Assembly: GCF_001956695.1 (NCBI RefSeq)
Contig: NZ_CP019070.1
Coordinates: forward strand, 1,984,001-2,048,000
DNA: 64,000 nucleotides
Source: Poseidonibacter parvus
Lineage (GTDB): Bacteria > Campylobacterota > Campylobacteria > Campylobacterales > Arcobacteraceae
Reading direction: 5' to 3'
The notes under the pieces are model-generated. The model saw nothing but the letters and a program-made list of their open reading frames with translations. It was not told where the DNA came from and made no database searches. The stretch's first letter is position 1, and every line of letters starts with the position of its first letter. Position numbers and translations under genes: made by a program. Positions 37,891 to 46,486 of this stretch are shown here, piece after piece.

Positions 37891-38775
37891 CTAGCTTTTT
37901 TTGCTAGAGACTAAAAGTCCACTTAAAACTATAAGAAGTATACCAAAAGAAATCCAAATATCAGGAAATGCATCTCCTAAAAAGATTCCTAAAATAATTG
38001 AAAATGCAATATTAGAATAAGATATCGTTCCAATAATCCCAGCTTTTGCACAAGAATATGCTTTAGTCATATAAATTTGTGCAAATGTTGCAGTAATTCC
38101 TAATAAAACAATAAAATACCAATCATTTGCTTTTGGTACTACAAATGAAGCAAATAAGAAATCTAAATCAGGATTAGTATAAAAAGAACCAATAAGTAAG
38201 AGTATTAAAGGTCCAATTGTTCCTATTGTCATAAACGATAAAACAATAGCTCTTGAATCATAAAACTTACGAAGTTCTCTTATTGATGTATATGCTAAAC
38301 CTGCACCAACTCCACATAAAATTCCTAAATAGTCTGTTTTTTCTAAATTATCTGGATTAAAACCTGTCATAAATAAGATCCCAATAAAACCAACAAATAC
38401 ACCTAACCAACCTCTAAATCCAAGTTTTTCTTGAACAAATAAATAAGCAAATATTGCAGAAAATATTGTAGATGTTTTAGAAAAAGTCATAGCTTCAGCA
38501 AGTGGTATTTGAGCAATATTATAGAAAAAGAATAATAAAGCAATAAAACCAGCCATTCCTCTAAAAATTAAAAGCCACATTTTTCCACCAACTTGTGATA
38601 GTGGTTTTCTATAAATTGATATTAATATTAAAACAACTCCAAATACGTTTCTAAAAAAAACTACTTCAATTGAACTCATTGAGTTACTTAACTCTTTTGC
38701 AACTGCTCCCATAAAAGCAAATAACAATGAAGCAAATAACATATATTTAGCACCTTTTAGTACTTGATCTTCCAT
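37891..38775 (-). CDS. EamA-family (DMT) transporter
   Basis: 294 aa, ten membrane helices in two EamA repeats (FFRNVFGVVLILIS in the first; GILFGVGAGLAYTSIRELRK-like junction in the middle; SYSNIAFSIILGIFLGD in the second). Drug/metabolite transporter of unknown substrate. AGGA precedes the ATG. The start of this gene is divergent from murA. Confidence 0.9.
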   Translation of the reverse strand: MEDQVLKGAKYMLFASLLFAFMGAVAKELSNSMSSIEVVFFRNVFGVVLILISIYRKPLSQVGGKMWLLIFRGMAGFIALLFFFYNIAQIPLAEAMTFSKTSTIFSAIFAYLFVQEKLGFRGWLGVFVGFIGILFMTGFNPDNLEKTDYLGILCGVGAGLAYTSIRELRKFYDSRAIVLSFMTIGTIGPLILLLIGSFYTNPDLDFLFASFVVPKANDWYFIVLLGITATFAQIYMTKAYSCAKAGIIGTISYSNIAFSIILGIFLGDAFPDIWISFGILLIVLSGLLVSSKKS

Positions 38776-38912
38776 TATAATTCCTAATTTTTAAAGCGAA
38801 ATTGTAGTCCTTAATATATTAAAGAAAGGTTATTAGTTTCATTATTTAAAGCATACTTTAGATAAAATATCTACTTTATATACAATAACAATATATTTAT
38901 AGTAGGAATAAT

Positions 38913-40178
38913 ATGGAATATTTAAAAATTCTTGGAGAAAACAAACTATCAGGTGAAGTTTGTATTTCTGGAGCTAAAAATGCAGCATTACCTTTAATTG
39001 CATGTACAATTTTGGCAAAAAATGAGATTACAATGGGAAATTTACCAAATGTAGTTGATATCAATACTTTTTTAAAACTTATTGATAAACTAGGTGGTAC
39101 ATATACTAAAGATGGTCATAGTGCAAAAATATCAACTGCAAGTATAGATAAAACAACTGCAACATACGATATTGTAAAAACAATGAGAGCATCAATTTTA
39201 GTTTTAGGGCCAATTCTTGCTAGATTTGGACATTGTGAAGTTTCACTTCCAGGTGGTTGTGCAATAGGTCAAAGACCTGTTGATTTACATCTTAAAGCTT
39301 TAGAAGCAATGGGTGCAGAAATTATTATTAACCATGGATATATTGAAGCACGAGCTCCAAAAGGCTTAAAAGGTGCAAAAATTGTATTTGATAAAGTAAC
39401 AGTTGGGGGAACTGAAAATACTGTTATGGCAGCAGCTTTAGCCCATGGTGAGACTACAATTATTAATGCTGCAAAAGAACCTGAAATTGTTCAACTTTGT
39501 GAAGTAATTGCAAGTGCTGGAGTTAAAATAGAAGGTATTGGTACTTCAACACTAAAAATCACAGGAACAAATAAAGAACTGTTAGACATCAAAGATTTCG
39601 ATGTAATTCCTGATAGAATTGAAGCTGGAACATATATGTGTGCAGCAGCAATTAGAAATGAAAAAGTAAAAATAAACAATGTTATTCCTTTACATTTAGA
39701 TGCAATTACTTCAAAGCTTGAAGAAATGAATTTTGAAGTATTACAAGATAAAACAAGTGTAACTATTCTTCCTACAAATGAAATTAAACCTGTAAATATC
39801 ATTACAACTGAATATCCAGGTTTTCCTACAGATATGCAGGCTCAATTTATGGCACTAGCAACTCAAGCAAATGGTACTTCTACTATTGATGAGAGATTGT
39901 TTGAAAATAGATTTATGCATGTTAGTGAGCTTTTAAGACTGGGTGCTGATATTCACTTGAATGGAAACACAGCTACAATTAACGGTAAAAGTGGAACATT
40001 AAATGGTACAGATGTAATGGCTACAGATTTAAGAGCCTCATCTGCTTTAGTTTTAGCAGCACTTGTAGCAAAAGGTGAAACTAATATTCACAGAATTTAT
40101 CACCTTGATAGAGGATATGAAGACCTTGAAGGAAAGTTTGCAAAAATTGGTGCAAATGTAAAAAGGTTTACAGAATAG
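38913..40178 (+). CDS. murA: UDP-N-acetylglucosamine 1-carboxyvinyltransferase
   Basis: 421 aa. First committed step of peptidoglycan synthesis. The N-terminal SGAKNAALP, the fosfomycin-target Cys116 in [15 protein letters not shown], and the C-terminal [14 protein letters not shown] and HLDRGYE motifs are present. Since Cys (not Asp) is at the active site, fosfomycin binding is expected. AGGA precedes the ATG. It ends at a clear terminator. Confidence 0.98.
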   Translation: MEYLKILGENKLSGEVCISGAKNAALPLIACTILAKNEITMGNLPNVVDINTFLKLIDKLGGTYTKDGHSAKISTASIDKTTATYDIVKTMRASILVLGPILARFGHCEVSLPGGCAIGQRPVDLHLKALEAMGAEIIINHGYIEARAPKGLKGAKIVFDKVTVGGTENTVMAAALAHGETTIINAAKEPEIVQLCEVIASAGVKIEGIGTSTLKITGTNKELLDIKDFDVIPDRIEAGTYMCAAAIRNEKVKINNVIPLHLDAITSKLEEMNFEVLQDKTSVTILPTNEIKPVNIITTEYPGFPTDMQAQFMALATQANGTSTIDERLFENRFMHVSELLRLGADIHLNGNTATINGKSGTLNGTDVMATDLRASSALVLAALVAKGETNIHRIYHLDRGYEDLEGKFAKIGANVKRFTE

Positions 40179-40190
40179 AACACCTTTAAT

Positions 40191-40227
40191 AATGATGAGT
40201 CAAAATCTCTTGACTTATCATTTTTTT
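40191..40227 (+). terminator. Rho-independent terminator after murA
   Basis: A 13-bp stem (AATGATGAGTCAA with TTGACTTATCATT, one G-T pair), 6-nt loop, then seven T. Confidence 0.9.
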
Positions 40228-40280
40228 AAGTATAAATTAAATAGAATTATTTCAATTACACAAAAGGTGAAACTAATAAT

Positions 40281-41375
40281 ATGAAACTAGAAATCTCTTT
40301 ATTCAAATTTGACAAGAACTCTGATTATCTTCCATTCTACACTAAACATTTTTTAAAAATTAAATCAGAAAAAACACTATTAGATATTTTAAACACAATA
40401 AATGATGAAAGTACATTTGGTTATGAAAATGATGAAAACTTTGATTTAGTAGTAAATGGCTTATATTTAAAAGCCTCTACAACAATTGAAGAATTAGTTA
40501 AAAAGTTTGGGAAAGACTTAACAATTGATCCTATTTCAGTTAGAAGAGCAGGAAATGATTTAATTATCAATGACGACGACTTTAATAAAAAACTTTTAAT
40601 CTTAGATGACTTTATCAATCAAGAAGATAAAAAAGCTTATTCAAAATTAAAACAATACTATTATGCCTCAAATACTTTAGATTACAAAAGTGAATATATT
40701 GGTGATGCTGTTTTAATTTTAGCTTACGATTTAATCCAAGCTGATAAAACAAATGAAGTAGCTATTTTAAAAGTACTAAAAGAGCAAGAAGTTGGAGCTT
40801 CTTATCATACAAATTTAAAAAATAGAATATTTAATTTTGACACTAGTATTGAAGATAAAATTGTAAGTATTCAAAAGAAACTAGATTTAATACATAATGA
40901 TGAAGATAAAAACTTTAGAATTAATAATACTCTTATTATCGACTTTAAAAACTTTGAAGATTCAAATGAAATAAAACATGATTTTAAAGACTTTAATATT
41001 GCTTATTATCCTTCAAAAGAATGTGAGAAAGTAGATTCTTTATTAAATAATTTAAGTGCAAAGTTTTTAAGTCTTGATACTTTAAATTTAGACTTAGCAA
41101 AAAATACATTTAACAAAAATCAAGAAATTACATATTGTGTTGCAACTACAATTCTTTTAGATGCTTTTGATAATAATGCAGACTTTTTATTAGTTGACAA
41201 TGATGATGATTTTTATATCTTTGATTATAATAGAAAAGCTTTTGAGAAATTCTCAGGTAGAGATGTTATTTTACCTGTAATTCATGTAAATGAGTTACAA
41301 AAATTAGCAAGTGGTGAACATAAGATTGCAAATGAAACACTTACAAAGCATCAAATTAATCCTGAAATAATATAA
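40281..41375 (+). CDS. Hypothetical protein with ferredoxin-like N-terminus (DUF5644-like)
   Basis: 364 aa, soluble, acidic, Asp/Asn-rich. The first ~110 residues have the look of the N-terminal domain of succinate dehydrogenase iron-sulfur subunits (KLEISLFKFD..., LLDILNTIND, LVVNGLYLKA, LTIDPI), but the cluster cysteines are absent. I recall a Campylobacterota family DUF5644 with this layout; not checked. The C-terminal half is unrecognised. It is followed 10 nt later by the HNH-like gene, so the two form an operon. Confidence 0.72.
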   Translation: MKLEISLFKFDKNSDYLPFYTKHFLKIKSEKTLLDILNTINDESTFGYENDENFDLVVNGLYLKASTTIEELVKKFGKDLTIDPISVRRAGNDLIINDDDFNKKLLILDDFINQEDKKAYSKLKQYYYASNTLDYKSEYIGDAVLILAYDLIQADKTNEVAILKVLKEQEVGASYHTNLKNRIFNFDTSIEDKIVSIQKKLDLIHNDEDKNFRINNTLIIDFKNFEDSNEIKHDFKDFNIAYYPSKECEKVDSLLNNLSAKFLSLDTLNLDLAKNTFNKNQEITYCVATTILLDAFDNNADFLLVDNDDDFYIFDYNRKAFEKFSGRDVILPVIHVNELQKLASGEHKIANETLTKHQINPEII

Positions 41376-41385
41376 GGAATACTTA

Positions 41386-42000
41386 GTGATATTAGATTCA
41401 ACTTTTGTAATTTCTTCAAGTTTACTTATTGCTTGTTTAATTCCTCTTTTTATTTATAGAAAAAAGGTTTTTCCTTTTGTCTATAAAACAGGAAGTTTAG
41501 AAATATTTATAAAAGATTTGAAAATTCATATGAATGATAATCATCCAAAAATAAATTTTGATTATTCAATAATTCAAAAAACAAAAGATGAAAAAGATAT
41601 AAGAATAAGAGAAACATTAATAGTTGAAGATATTATTAATCAATTTTATTATTTTGAATATCAAAAAAATACACAAAATGGTATATCAAGAGATAAACTT
41701 TGGAAAGGATATGAAGAAAAATCATTTTCAAATCCAAAAACTCCTAATGATTGGCAAGAAAGACGTGAGCTTGCATGGCAAAGAGATAAAAACAAATGTA
41801 ACAGATGTGGAACAAAAATAAAATTAGAAGATGTATTTACTACTTTTGCAAAAGATATATCAAAAGGTGGTGGTTATAACTTTGAGAATATTATAATTTT
41901 ATGTTCAGATTGTAATAAAATTTTAAATGCAAAGAATCCTAAAAATACAATAGCGTCATTAAATTTAAATGATGATTTAATGAAACTTGTAAGAGGATAA
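41386..42000 (+). CDS. Membrane-anchored HNH-like zinc protein, probably degenerate
   Basis: 204 aa. An N-terminal membrane helix (~7-24), a linker, then an HNH-type zinc fold at ~125-185: ERRELAWQRDKNKCNRCG, GGGYNFENIIILCSDCNK. Both CxxC pairs are kept, but the metal-binding His pair of the beta-beta-alpha motif and the final His of 'CH' appear replaced (TTFAKD; CN). Nuclease activity is therefore doubtful. The start is GTG with AAGGA 7 nt upstream. Operon with the preceding gene. Confidence 0.75.
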   Translation: MILDSTFVISSSLLIACLIPLFIYRKKVFPFVYKTGSLEIFIKDLKIHMNDNHPKINFDYSIIQKTKDEKDIRIRETLIVEDIINQFYYFEYQKNTQNGISRDKLWKGYEEKSFSNPKTPNDWQERRELAWQRDKNKCNRCGTKIKLEDVFTTFAKDISKGGGYNFENIIILCSDCNKILNAKNPKNTIASLNLNDDLMKLVRG

Positions 42001-42012
42001 AATAGAAAGCAG

Positions 42013-43968
42013 TTAATTTCCTAAAATTTCTGCAACTCTTTTTTCATGTTCAATTCTTCTATTTATTTCTTCATTTTGACTTATTAATTGAACTTCTTCA
42101 TTTTTAACTTTTTGATATTTCTTTTCTAATTCAAGTAATTTGTTTTTATTCTTTTTTTTACTAACTACTTCCTCAATTTGTTTTTCTTTTAGTTTTATTA
42201 ATGTTTCTTCTAAATATTTATCTTCTAATTGTTTTAACTGTGCTAATTCATTTCGAACATAGGTTAAATCTTTTGATTTTGGAATAATATAAGGAGTTAC
42301 AATAATTACTAAACTTCTTTTTCTTATATCACTCTTTTTATGAGTAAACAATTTTCCCAGAACCGGTACTTCACTAACTCCTGGTACTTTACTTCGTATT
42401 GACTCTACTTTATCTTCAATTAATCCACCTAAAATAACTGATTCTCCATTTTTAACAATAGCTGTAGTTTTAACTTCTTTTTTTGTAGTGTCTGCATTTC
42501 CACTATTAGTTACAGTTGTTTTTACATCTTCTAGTATTGTATTAATTTCTAAAGTTACTTTATTATCATTTGAAATTCTTGGTTTTACTTTTAATGTTAA
42601 ACCAATATCTTCTCTTTTAAAGTTTTCATTCTTTGTACCTCCATCGCTCAAACTTGATGAAGTTTTTACTGAAATTGTTTCACCCACATAAATAGAACTT
42701 TCTTTATTGTTTATAGCTAAAATTGAAGGCTCTGAGACAATATCTAAAGCTCCGTCTTGATCTAACAAACTAATAGAAGCACCCAGTGCTAATCCTGCAC
42801 TTATTGTAGGTATTGATAAGCCAATACTTGATGGAGCAAAGGCAAGTGCATTACCACCATTTAAATTTGAAGCAAAAGTGCTTAAACCTTTACTTTTAGA
42901 ACTACCACCTGATATTCCATATTTTATTCCTACTTCATCAACAAGAGAATTAGTAACTTCTATAATTCTAGCTTGCACATAAACTTGAGCTTTTTCTTTA
43001 TCAAGTTGTTTTATAATTAGATTTAAAGAATCAATTTCATCAATACTACCTACTAAAACAATTGAATTTGATTCTTCATCAAGAGATGAAATAGGTTTTA
43101 ATTTTATATCTTCATATTTTTTCTTTTCTATTATTGCATCAATTATTTTTATAACACTTTTTGCTTCAACATTTTTTAAAGATACTACTTCTACAACTTT
43201 TTTTATATATAAATCTTTTTTATCAATATCTTTAATATAATTTTTTATATATTTGATATTTTTCTTACTTCCTACAATAGATAAAGAGTTATTATTAATA
43301 TTAGGAACTACTGATACTTTTTGGGTTTCTATGTTTTCATTAAAAACTGATTTGATTACTGCATCTAAATTTTTAATAGCATCTAGTACATTTATATTTT
43401 TTAACTCAATAATTTCAACACTTTTTTTTGCTCCTAAAGTCATAATATTAACAACTTTTTTAATAGTATTAATATTGTCTTTAAAGTCAGTAATTATTAA
43501 AGTATTTGACTCTTTATTTGTTACAAGTTTTGCATTTTTTGAAAGTAAATGATTTATTTTAGAAGCTATATAATCAGCATTTGCATTATGTACTGTGAAT
43601 ATTTCTGTAAGCATTTGATAATAAAGTGTTTTTTTATTTCCATTTATTATAGGTACATTATTTTTTATACCTTCAGAAATTTTTATAACTCTTAAAATAT
43701 TTTCATCATGAACAAGAGTAAAACCTTTTGATTGTAAAGAGTAGTTTAATATTTTTACTAACTCTTTTTTACTTAAAGCTTTAGTAGAAATAAAATCAAC
43801 GGTTCCTTTTATATCTTGTGTTACTAGTATATTTTTATTAATTAGTTTAGAGGTAATTTTAACTAATTCCATTATTTTTAATTCTTTAAAATTTATATCT
43901 ATCTTTTCATTGCTAAGAGATATTGTACTAAATATAAATATTAGAAAAGTGATTTTAAGTAAGTTCAT
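42013..43968 (-). CDS. GspD-type secretin
   Basis: About 651 aa. Signal peptide (LLKITFLIFIFSTISLS), N0/TonB-like domain (IDINFKELKIMELVKITSKLINKNILV), repeated N1/N2/N3 modules (NTLIITDF, SNSIVLVGS), the secretin core with VYVQARIIEVT and ESVILGGLIED and the tip VPVLGKLF, ending in a long coiled coil (~590-651) in place of an S-domain. No lipobox. The ATG at 43968 has GGAG 8-9 nt upstream and is preferred to one at 43986. No other type II secretion or pilus gene is nearby. It lies at the end of the adhesin-export gene run, 54 nt after yigZ. Confidence 0.9.
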   Translation of the reverse strand: MNLLKITFLIFIFSTISLSNEKIDINFKELKIMELVKITSKLINKNILVTQDIKGTVDFISTKALSKKELVKILNYSLQSKGFTLVHDENILRVIKISEGIKNNVPIINGNKKTLYYQMLTEIFTVHNANADYIASKINHLLSKNAKLVTNKESNTLIITDFKDNINTIKKVVNIMTLGAKKSVEIIELKNINVLDAIKNLDAVIKSVFNENIETQKVSVVPNINNNSLSIVGSKKNIKYIKNYIKDIDKKDLYIKKVVEVVSLKNVEAKSVIKIIDAIIEKKKYEDIKLKPISSLDEESNSIVLVGSIDEIDSLNLIIKQLDKEKAQVYVQARIIEVTNSLVDEVGIKYGISGGSSKSKGLSTFASNLNGGNALAFAPSSIGLSIPTISAGLALGASISLLDQDGALDIVSEPSILAINNKESSIYVGETISVKTSSSLSDGGTKNENFKREDIGLTLKVKPRISNDNKVTLEINTILEDVKTTVTNSGNADTTKKEVKTTAIVKNGESVILGGLIEDKVESIRSKVPGVSEVPVLGKLFTHKKSDIRKRSLVIIVTPYIIPKSKDLTYVRNELAQLKQLEDKYLEETLIKLKEKQIEEVVSKKKNKNKLLELEKKYQKVKNEEVQLISQNEEINRRIEHEKRVAEILGN

Positions 43969-44022
43969 TGTTTTAACTCCATTCAAAAGGGAATCAAGTA
44001 TACAATTAAATAATTTAATGTA

Positions 44023-44595
44023 TTATAAAAGTATTATATTTCGAGGAAGTTGTATTTTTAATTGCTCTAATTCTTCTTGGCTTAATTCTATATTTACAAT
44101 TATTTCATTTGAAAAGTCTTTTTTTACTATAGTGATATTTTCTTGTTTTAAGAGATATTCTAGTTTTGATAGTTCAGAGTATTCACATTTTAATCTTGCT
44201 TGTTCAAGTTTTTTATATTCAAAGAGTTCACTAATATTTATAACATCATTAATACTAGCAGAATAAGCGCGAACTAAACCACCTGTTCCTAGTTTAACTC
44301 CACCAAAATAACGAACTATTATTACAGCTGTATTGATTAAATCATTTCCTGCTAATACAGTAAGAGAGGGTTTTCCTGATGTACCTTTTGGTTCTCCATC
44401 ATCACTACAATTTTCTACAATTTGCTCAAACTCATTTAAGTGTCTATAAGCATATACAAAATGACGAGCTTTTGGATGTTCTTGTCTTAATTCTTGCATG
44501 GTTTTATCAAAATTATCATAAGGCATAAGATATGCAACAAATTTTGATTTTTTTTCTTCATAAGTATTTTGGAATAATTCTTTTATATATTTCAA
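44023..44595 (-). CDS. YigZ/IMPACT-family protein
   Basis: 190 aa. The N-terminal UPF0029/IMPACT domain shows SKFVAYLMPYDN, HPKARHFVYAYR, SDDGEPKGTSGKP and RYFGGVKLGTGGLVRAYS; the C-terminal DUF1949-like part follows. Normal length. Start codon TTG with AGGA upstream. The family includes E. coli YigZ; its biochemical role is uncertain. Last gene but one of the long minus-strand run. Confidence 0.94.
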   Translation of the reverse strand: MKYIKELFQNTYEEKKSKFVAYLMPYDNFDKTMQELRQEHPKARHFVYAYRHLNEFEQIVENCSDDGEPKGTSGKPSLTVLAGNDLINTAVIIVRYFGGVKLGTGGLVRAYSASINDVINISELFEYKKLEQARLKCEYSELSKLEYLLKQENITIVKKDFSNEIIVNIELSQEELEQLKIQLPRNIILL

Positions 44596-44602
44596 ATTAT
44601 TC

Positions 44603-45535
44603 CTATTTAATATTGTTTATCTTGAAAAAACTTTCTGCTCTTTTATAGCCTTTATCTTTGGCTTCTCTAATTAAATCTATACCTTTATCAACATTTCTAG
44701 GTACCCCATAACCATGATAATAATATAAACCTACATGAAATAGCGCAGTTAAACTATTTCTTTGTTTTGCTTTACTATACCAGTAGAAAGCTTTTTTATA
44801 ATCTTGTGATACAACTTTACCTGAACCATAAATATTAGCTAGTTTTATCATAGCTGGCAAATTATTTTGCTTTGAAGATTTAGTTAATAAATCAACTGCT
44901 TTATCAATATCTTCAGGGATCCCATCAGCTGTTAAATACATCATAGCAAGGTTTGCTTGTGCTATTGCATTTGAAGCATCTGAAGCTTCTTTAAACCAAT
45001 AAAAAGCCTTCTTTTTATCTGTTTTAACACCTCTACCTGTATAATACATTTTTCCAAGATTATTTTGTGCAATAATAACACCTTGTTTAGCTGCTTTTTC
45101 ATACCATTCAAAAGCTTGATTAACTTTATCTTCATTTGTACTAAGATCAAATAACATTGCAAGATTTAATTGTGCTAAACCGTAACCTGCAAGTGCAGCT
45201 TTTTCATACCATTTTTGAGCTTCTTTTAAATCTTTTTTAACAACATCACCTAAATAATACATATGAGCTAAATTATTTTGTGCGACTAAGTTACCATTTA
45301 AAGCAGCTTTTTCGTACCAGAAGAATGCTAATTCTTTATTACTATTAACTCCAATACCTTTATAATTCATAAGTGCTACATTATATTGGGCATTAGCATC
45401 ATCATTTAGAGCAAGTTCACTAAATTGCTCATATGCAATTATATATTTTTTATCTTTGAAATTTTGAGTTGCTTCATCAAATGTGAGTGCAAATGAGTTT
45501 ATAAAAAAGATAGATATAAATATAAAAAACTTCAT
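44603..45535 (-). CDS. Exported Sel1-repeat protein
   Basis: 310 aa. Signal peptide (FFIFISIFFINSFA) and about seven Sel1-like helical repeats of ~36 residues (for example AQNNLAHMYYLGD, AFEWYEKAAKQG, AQNNLGKMYYTGRGV). Such proteins act as periplasmic scaffolds or adaptors; here it lies directly downstream of the exporter and LapD-like genes. AAGGA precedes the ATG. Partner unknown. Confidence 0.9.
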   Translation of the reverse strand: MKFFIFISIFFINSFALTFDEATQNFKDKKYIIAYEQFSELALNDDANAQYNVALMNYKGIGVNSNKELAFFWYEKAALNGNLVAQNNLAHMYYLGDVVKKDLKEAQKWYEKAALAGYGLAQLNLAMLFDLSTNEDKVNQAFEWYEKAAKQGVIIAQNNLGKMYYTGRGVKTDKKKAFYWFKEASDASNAIAQANLAMMYLTADGIPEDIDKAVDLLTKSSKQNNLPAMIKLANIYGSGKVVSQDYKKAFYWYSKAKQRNSLTALFHVGLYYYHGYGVPRNVDKGIDLIREAKDKGYKRAESFFKINNIK

Positions 45536-45557
45536 AATAGATTTCCTTAGTTAATTG

Positions 45558-46475
45558 TTAATTAGTTTCCAAAGAGAATTCACTATTCTCTTTTAAATTA
45601 TTACTTTCAGTGATAATTTTATCTATTTCTTTATCATTTAAAGAACTTTTCATATTTACAATATCTTTCATATTATCTTTAAATTCATCAATTGATTCAT
45701 CACTATTTTGAATTTCTTCTTTTACATTACTGTTTTCAACAGTTTCTTTTTCTTCTTTCTTTTTAACAATTTTTATTGCTTTAGTTTCTAAAATAGTATT
45801 TTCCATAATTGGATTTAAAATATTACTATTTAAAATATCTTCATTAACATCAAGAATATTATTGCTTTTATTTATTTTTAGATCTGTATCAAGAAATATA
45901 TCTGCTTTTATATTATCAATAGTATTAGCATTATTTCTTTTTTCTGAAATTAAAATATTTTTTATAATTTTATTATCATCTGGTTTATTAGTTAATAAAT
46001 AATTATAACAATTTAAACTATTAAAATCAGAAGAAAAATAGCTAGAACAAGATTCCCATGTAGTATTTATTCCTAATAAGTAATCTAACCTATCCCAAAA
46101 TAACTTATAAACATTATTATTGATTTCTTTTTTATCATCAAAGTCAACTGCATCAGTTCTTTTAATACTTAAAATAGCTCTTGATTCATTTTCAAATTCA
46201 TGTACTTCTAAAATCCAAGTATCTAACATTAAATCTACTCTTATAATACTATTTTGAAAAACAACTTTTTCAACTATTATATTGTCTCTATAAGAATTTA
46301 TAATAAAATCATTATTTTTATTTTCTTTATTTGAAAGAGAAAAAAGTATTTTACTAGCATGAAAAATTGCATCTTTTGAAATATTAGGATATGTCTTTTT
46401 TGTAATAACAGAACCTTTTGCAAAGGCAGTACCTGTTGAAATTAGCAAGACTATTAATAATATATATTTATTCAT
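45558..46475 (-). CDS. Unknown exported protein in the adhesin-export operon
   Basis: 305 aa. A signal peptide (cleavage near AFAKG) precedes a ~140-residue globular domain (YPNISKDAIFHASKILFSL, WILEVHEFENESRAILSIKR, YKLFWDRLDYLLG) with a Cys pair at WESCSS and SLNCYN, then ~150 residues of low-complexity, Asn/Glu/Lys-rich sequence likely unfolded or coiled. I do not recognise it. It occupies the slot next to the LapD-like gene where LapG often lies, but no Cys-His-Asp protease pattern is visible, so it is not LapG. Confidence 0.72.
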   Translation of the reverse strand: MNKYILLIVLLISTGTAFAKGSVITKKTYPNISKDAIFHASKILFSLSNKENKNNDFIINSYRDNIIVEKVVFQNSIIRVDLMLDTWILEVHEFENESRAILSIKRTDAVDFDDKKEINNNVYKLFWDRLDYLLGINTTWESCSSYFSSDFNSLNCYNYLLTNKPDDNKIIKNILISEKRNNANTIDNIKADIFLDTDLKINKSNNILDVNEDILNSNILNPIMENTILETKAIKIVKKKEEKETVENSNVKEEIQNSDESIDEFKDNMKDIVNMKSSLNDKEIDKIITESNNLKENSEFSLETN

Positions 46476-46486
46476 TTAATACAACC

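Noticed and set aside
45558-46475. LapG protease
   Set aside because: No Cys-His-Asp pattern of transglutaminase-like proteases is present; the protein is unlike LapG in sequence and has a long disordered tail.
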